A DNA stretch of 64,000 nucleotides from Halobacteriales archaeon QS_1_69_70 (GTDB lineage: Archaea > Halobacteriota > Halobacteria > Halobacteriales > Haloarculaceae): contig PXRI01000008.1 in the NCBI GenBank assembly GCA_003021005.1, positions 124,001 through 188,000 of the forward strand, given 5' to 3'. The translations under genes were made by a program, and so were the position numbers. Shown piece by piece: positions 60,926 through 64,000 of the stretch. The notes under the pieces are model-generated. The model did no database searches. It saw nothing but the letters and a program-made list of their open reading frames with translations, and had not been told where the DNA came from. The stretch's first letter is position 1. Every line of letters begins with the position of its first letter.

Positions 60926-61398
60926 ACGGTGTCGCCGGCGACGTCTCGGTCAACATCCTCATCGACGCCTTCGATGGCCGCAACCGAGGCCCCCGACTCC
61001 TCGATATCGAAGTACTCGTGAACGACGGGACGGAGTGCCTGGAGGATGATCTCGGCGGCCAGCGGCGAGACGTCGAGGTCCTGGGCCATCAGTCGATGTG
61101 TTACCTCTCCGCGCTCCCGGGCAACCGCGTAGGTGAGCGCCGTTGCGAGCCCGGCGATGCCGTGCCGGTCGATGTAGGTGTCGATGTCGTCGTCAGTCCT
61201 GCGTCGCCCAACGGCGTCGATGAGCGTCGGCGTAATCGTGTACTCGCGATCATCGTCGGCTGCAGTGATGGTCAGGTCGATGTCGCGAGCAACGTACGTC
61301 CGTGGTTGCTCGTCGGTCGTCGCCTCGATGACGCCGGCGTCGACCAGCCGGTTGACGTAGCTGTATGCCGTGCCCTGCGCGAGATCGAGGGCATCCAT
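60922..61398 (-). CDS. HTH antitoxin-like protein of the PIN-like gene
   Basis: A 158-residue protein with a helix-turn-helix at the N-terminus (MDALDLAQGTAYSYVNRLVD) and a wing. A helical middle (IDRHGIAGLATALTYAVARE) and an acidic tail follow. In the same frame the coding sequence reaches further upstream (KEEEATVQEV) up to the TAG of the TumE-like gene at 61432, with no ATG. The N-terminus has therefore been cut, probably when the two modules were joined; ATG 61398 is the only start left. It forms a two-gene toxin-antitoxin-like unit with the PIN-like gene. Confidence 0.6.
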   Translation of the reverse strand: MDALDLAQGTAYSYVNRLVDAGVIEATTDEQPRTYVARDIDLTITAADDDREYTITPTLIDAVGRRRTDDDIDTYIDRHGIAGLATALTYAVARERGEVTHRLMAQDLDVSPLAAEIILQALRPVVHEYFDIEESGASVAAIEGVDEDVDRDVAGDTV

Positions 61399-61431
61399 GA
61401 CCTCCTGGACGGTCGCTTCCTCTTCTTTCGC

Positions 61432-61866
61432 CTATTCGTCCCACAGTGCCGCAATCCGGTCTTCGACCTCGTCCAGCACCACTCGCAGGACAGCACGATG
61501 GTCGGCCGGCCAGGAGTGATCGTCACCGGGCGTCGCGGCGGTGGGCGGGGGATGGACGTGGTCGCGCGTATTGTGGGGGTTGAGATGCCGAGCCCATCGG
61601 CATTGCCAGGGGTGCGCCGAGTAGACCTCTCGGTAGTGGATCGTGAAGTCGTCGTTCGTGTACCAGCGGACAGTCAGGGTAGCTTCATCGACGGGTGCTG
61701 GGTAATATGACGATGCAAAGACGACCTGGAGTGCTAGATGGCCGCTTGCATCCGTGATTGCCGCTTGGGAGACCTGCCTTGTCGTTTGGCGCCGCGTATG
61801 GAGGAACTCGAGGAGTGGCCGATCGATAGGGGCAGGGCTCCCGCCATCGCCTGTCGGTGGCGCCAT
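61432..61866 (-). CDS. TumE-like putative toxin, paralogue of 9871-10302
   Basis: A 144-residue protein. It keeps WQCRWARHLNPHNTRDHVHP and PPP with the His cluster of the first copy, the beta segment VRWYTNDDFTIHYREVY, and the end VEDRIAALWDE. It lies 8 bases after its HTH partner. The two window copies are only moderately similar outside these motifs, so the duplication is old or they were acquired separately. Confidence 0.62.
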   Translation of the reverse strand: MAPPTGDGGSPAPIDRPLLEFLHTRRQTTRQVSQAAITDASGHLALQVVFASSYYPAPVDEATLTVRWYTNDDFTIHYREVYSAHPWQCRWARHLNPHNTRDHVHPPPTAATPGDDHSWPADHRAVLRVVLDEVEDRIAALWDE

Positions 61867-61874
61867 CCAGGGGG

Positions 61875-62408
61875 CTACCCGGACGCGTGTTCGCGCTCGC
61901 CACCCATGCGTTGCTGGCGGGCGCGTTCGTAGCGGTCACGCTCCTCGCGGGCCGTTGCCCAGTCACCGAGGTCGCCGTACACGTCGTCGATGGTTCGCTC
62001 CTCTCTCGCCTCCGCAACGGTGATGGCGTCGACAGCAGCCGGTGTCGTGGCTTCGTACGCGTCTTCATACTCGGTGATACGCGTTGTCAGCTCACGAACG
62101 CGTTCTTGGAGTTCCTCGACGGAATGGTCGGCTGCGAGCTGGTCGATGCGTCGCCACTCGAAATACGCGTCGTTCCGTTCGTAGGTAGCCGGATGCCCGT
62201 CGTGCCTACTAACGATGCCGAGATCGGCAAACCAGCCCAGATATTTCCGGGCGGTCTTGGGGTCACAGTCGGCGCTGTCGGCGATCACGCTCGCCGTCGT
62301 CGGCTCGCGGGCCTGCAGGATGGTGCTGTAGATGCGTTGTTCGGCGTCCTCACTCGTGAACGCCCCCTCGAAGGGTGCTGGCCCATCAGCGGGGTTTGGC
62401 TCGGACAT
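61875..62408 (-). CDS. Winged-helix DUF7342-like protein, partner of the TumE-like gene
   Basis: A 177-residue acidic protein. It has an HTH in residues 20-80 (EQRIYSTILQAREPTTASVI, CDPKTARKYLGWFADLGIVS, GHPATYERNDAYFEWRR) and a coiled-coil-like region after it (EELQERVRELTTRITEYEDA). The order and tight spacing to the TumE-like gene equal the pair at 9359-10302. A TATA-like AACTATATTC about 26 bases before the ATG implies a leaderless message. Confidence 0.68.
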   Translation of the reverse strand: MSEPNPADGPAPFEGAFTSEDAEQRIYSTILQAREPTTASVIADSADCDPKTARKYLGWFADLGIVSRHDGHPATYERNDAYFEWRRIDQLAADHSVEELQERVRELTTRITEYEDAYEATTPAAVDAITVAEAREERTIDDVYGDLGDWATAREERDRYERARQQRMGGEREHASG

Positions 62409-62596
62409 GCTTACGCGTGGAGTGCGCAGAATATAGTTCTTACTTCAGGGAATAGTTTCCCGAAGCACAGTATCGGACGGTAGCCCCGTTTTGCGGCATT
62501 CAGTTACAATCGACTCGCTATCCACCACGTCCCGCAACCCGAACTCATACGTTGCAGACGCAACGAAATGAAGCGTAACTACCCGAAAGACTATCA

Positions 62597-62623
62597 GGGT
62601 ACAACTGATTACATTCGGGTACA
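62597..62623 (+). promoter_or_regulatory. Direct repeat, possible operator of the HTH/PemK-like pair
   Basis: GGGTACA occurs twice, exactly 20 bases apart (62597-62603 and 62617-62623), ending three bases before the ATG at 62626. A nearby inverted TACCC (about 62579) adds a third half-site. Spacing by two helical turns on the promoter of an HTH gene suggests autoregulation (inference). Confidence 0.4.
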
Positions 62624-62625
62624 TC

Positions 62626-63039
62626 ATGCCAGTGCGGCTCGCAGATCACGACTCAGAGATCGACCTTCGACCGGGAACGACGAAGTCAGCCATCGTGGCG
62701 CACCTGTACCGAAACCCCGAGTGGGGATACTCCCCGAAGGACGTCAAGGACGCCCTCGACATTCCCCGGGGCACCGCGACGACCACACTCAAACGGCTCT
62801 CTGAGGACAACTACCTCGGGAAAACCGACGACGGCTACTATTACGCCCTCGGTGAACGGGAAGATGTGCGACGGTACGTTGCCAACCTCGACCAGGCACA
62901 CCGGCTCTTCGGTCACCACCGCGACGCGGACGCCACACCCGAAGAACCCGACACACGGATCGGGGAGGGTCGCACTGAGACGGAGCTTTCCGCAGAACTC
63001 ACAGATTTGGACGGCGACATCGGTGGCGTGAATGAGTAA
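62626..63039 (+). CDS. HTH antitoxin-like protein paired with a PemK-like toxin
   Basis: A 137-residue protein. A winged HTH in residues 18-75 (GTTKSAIVAHLYRNPEWGYS, VKDALDIPRGTATTTLKRLS, YLGKTDDGYYYAL) is followed by an acidic, disordered tail (about 95-137) suited to wrapping a toxin. The stop overlaps the toxin start (ATGAGTAA). Confidence 0.72.
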   Translation: MPVRLADHDSEIDLRPGTTKSAIVAHLYRNPEWGYSPKDVKDALDIPRGTATTTLKRLSEDNYLGKTDDGYYYALGEREDVRRYVANLDQAHRLFGHHRDADATPEEPDTRIGEGRTETELSAELTDLDGDIGGVNE

Positions 63040-63363
63040 GTTCTCGACAGGAGACGTGTGCTGGGCACGGGAGCCCACCGATGCCCACCGATTATCATCT
63101 TAGCTCACGATACCCATCCGTTCAGCGCCACCGATTGTACGGTCATGTGCGTCGGAACCACCGCTGGAAAATACCAACAAACCACCCCAGAACTCAAAGC
63201 CGAGCATCTCGACGGAATTTCGTTCAGTGACGCGTCCTACCTCATGCCGTGGTCGTTATACACGATCCCTCCAGGGACTATCCAGAATGGACGGATGAAG
63301 GGTGAACTGACAGACGCTGGCCGTACGTTGTTGAAAAAGTCACTCATTTCGCTCGTCCCATAA
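63032..63363 (+). pseudogene. Frameshifted PemK/MazF-like toxin
   Basis: From ATG 63032 the frame gives MSKFSTGDVCWAREPTDAHR and stops at TAG. In the next frame the expected continuation is complete: CPPIIILAHDTHPFSATDCT, MCVGTTAGKY, then DASYLMPWSLYTIPPG and LTDAGRTLLKKSLISLV to TAA at 63361-63363. The shift falls on a 10-bp near-tandem duplication (CCCACCGATG/CCCACCGATT). Without it the gene would code for a PemK-like endoribonuclease of about 110 residues. The antitoxin remains intact. Confidence 0.68.
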
Positions 63364-63646
63364 TCGCCACGGAACGAAATCCAAGGGGGTAACGTCCGTC
63401 GCGCCCGTCGCAGACTGGCATACTGCCGGCGCGCCGGTCGCCAGGGGATGCGGCCGGTGGGCGCCGCGATATCGGGCAGTCCACATGAGGGCTGGCTCGT
63501 ATTAGTCACGACGCCTGTGATTGTTGCCAGCACCGAATCACTCGGTAGGAGCACGCCTCCCGATACCGGGGATCTGACTGTTCGACGCTTGATCCCGAGA
63601 GCAAACTCTCCAAACAACTATGGAGCCACGGTGCCAACGACCGGTA
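63364..63646. other. Short intergenic stretch
   Basis: No supportable gene; frames on the reverse strand lack coding bias. Confidence 0.35.
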
Positions 63647-64000
63647 ATGTCGGGTGGTGCGATCGATATCGACGAGTTCGAGGACGCCGCGGAGGACGAC
63701 TTCAAGACGCGAAACGACACCGAGCGGATCGTGGTGTTCCTCGACGAACACGACGACCGCGCGTGGAAGGCGGCGACGATCGCCGACCGCATCGACCTGG
63801 AACCTGATGCGGTGAGTGCGATCCTCTCCCGGCTGAAGGGTCGCGGCCTCGTGCGTCACAAGCGCCCGTACTGGGCAATCACCGACGACGAGGACCGGCT
63901 CCGAGCTGCCTACCGGCTACACCACTACCATCAGAATGCGGACGCGCAGTATGGCGAGGAAGCCCTCGATGCGGTGGAAACTGACGGGATGGAGGACGTG
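63647..64000 (+). CDS. HTH antitoxin-like protein, 3' end beyond the window
   Basis: 118 codons are open from ATG 63647 to the edge. It has an acidic start MSGGAIDIDEFEDAAEDDF, then a winged HTH (RIVVFLDEHDDRAWKAATIA, DAVSAILSRLKGRGLVRHKR, YWAITDDEDRL). This is the layout of haloarchaeal MarR-like antitoxins that precede PemK/MazF-type toxins, so a toxin gene is expected just past 64000. Confidence 0.68.
   Translation, partial: MSGGAIDIDEFEDAAEDDFKTRNDTERIVVFLDEHDDRAWKAATIADRIDLEPDAVSAILSRLKGRGLVRHKRPYWAITDDEDRLRAAYRLHHYHQNADAQYGEEALDAVETDGMEDV

Overview
This is chromosomal DNA of a haloarchaeon (class Halobacteria). The protein-coding parts are GC-rich and the proteins acidic. Tat-dependent lipoproteins (twin arginine plus lipobox) are common, many genes start 25-30 bases after a TATA box (leaderless transcription), and many families are restricted to haloarchaea. 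I cannot name the genus.

Layout. (1) 1-9.1 kb is GC-rich, ordinary chromosome: a glutathionyl-hydroquinone reductase, a surface protein, a DyP-peroxidase-like lipoprotein next to a Tp34/P19-like iron lipoprotein, a CAP-domain membrane protein, a PQQ-type sugar dehydrogenase and a cold-shock protein, ending at a tRNA-Phe gene. (2) 9.15-15.24 kb is an integrated element of about 6.1 kb. The last 22 bases of tRNA-Phe plus one flanking base (23 bp) recur exactly at its far end. It carries an HTH/TumE-like toxin-antitoxin pair, a broken SOSS-B-type OB-fold gene, and a tight three-gene operon coding for an unrecognised 390-residue protein, a PD-(D/E)XK nuclease and a diverged PCNA-like sliding clamp. 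No integrase is visible. The three-gene operon is my best candidate for an undescribed system, most likely anti-viral or anti-plasmid; that role is inference. (3) 15.4-24 kb is mixed accessory DNA: a sulfotransferase with an APS kinase fused to a nucleotidyltransferase, a YqcI/YcgG-family gene, VapB with a VapC stub, a possible HEPN-type pair, a nitrile-hydratase-like gene interrupted by a stop, and a DUF433/DUF5615 pair with a truncated toxin.

(4) 24.2-51.4 kb is a large surface-glycan locus. It holds an ABC exporter, a dehydratase/epimerase/reductase set, a NeuB-type synthase with a cytidylyltransferase (sialic-acid-like sugar), IS remnants, an AT-rich capsule-type glycosyltransferase, and a translationally coupled run of eight genes. 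The first four of that run match the WbpD-WbpE-WbpB-WbpA set for UDP-2,3-diacetamido-2,3-dideoxyglucuronic acid. Several glycosyltransferases, two polysaccharide deacetylases, a sulfatase-fold enzyme, a GT-C-like membrane protein and a formyltransferase follow. Together these would build, modify and export a complex, possibly sulfated and formylated, N-glycan or exopolysaccharide.

(5) 51.4-64 kb is a graveyard of toxin-antitoxin and regulator genes: nucleotidyltransferase, PIN, AbiEi, rhomboid, PemK and DUF2971 genes broken by stops, frameshifts and truncations. Among them are intact pairs (DUF433/DUF5615, HTH/TumE-like, HTH/PIN-like). The right end of an IS200/IS605 (TnpB) element abuts a TumE relic. 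The window ends inside an HTH gene.
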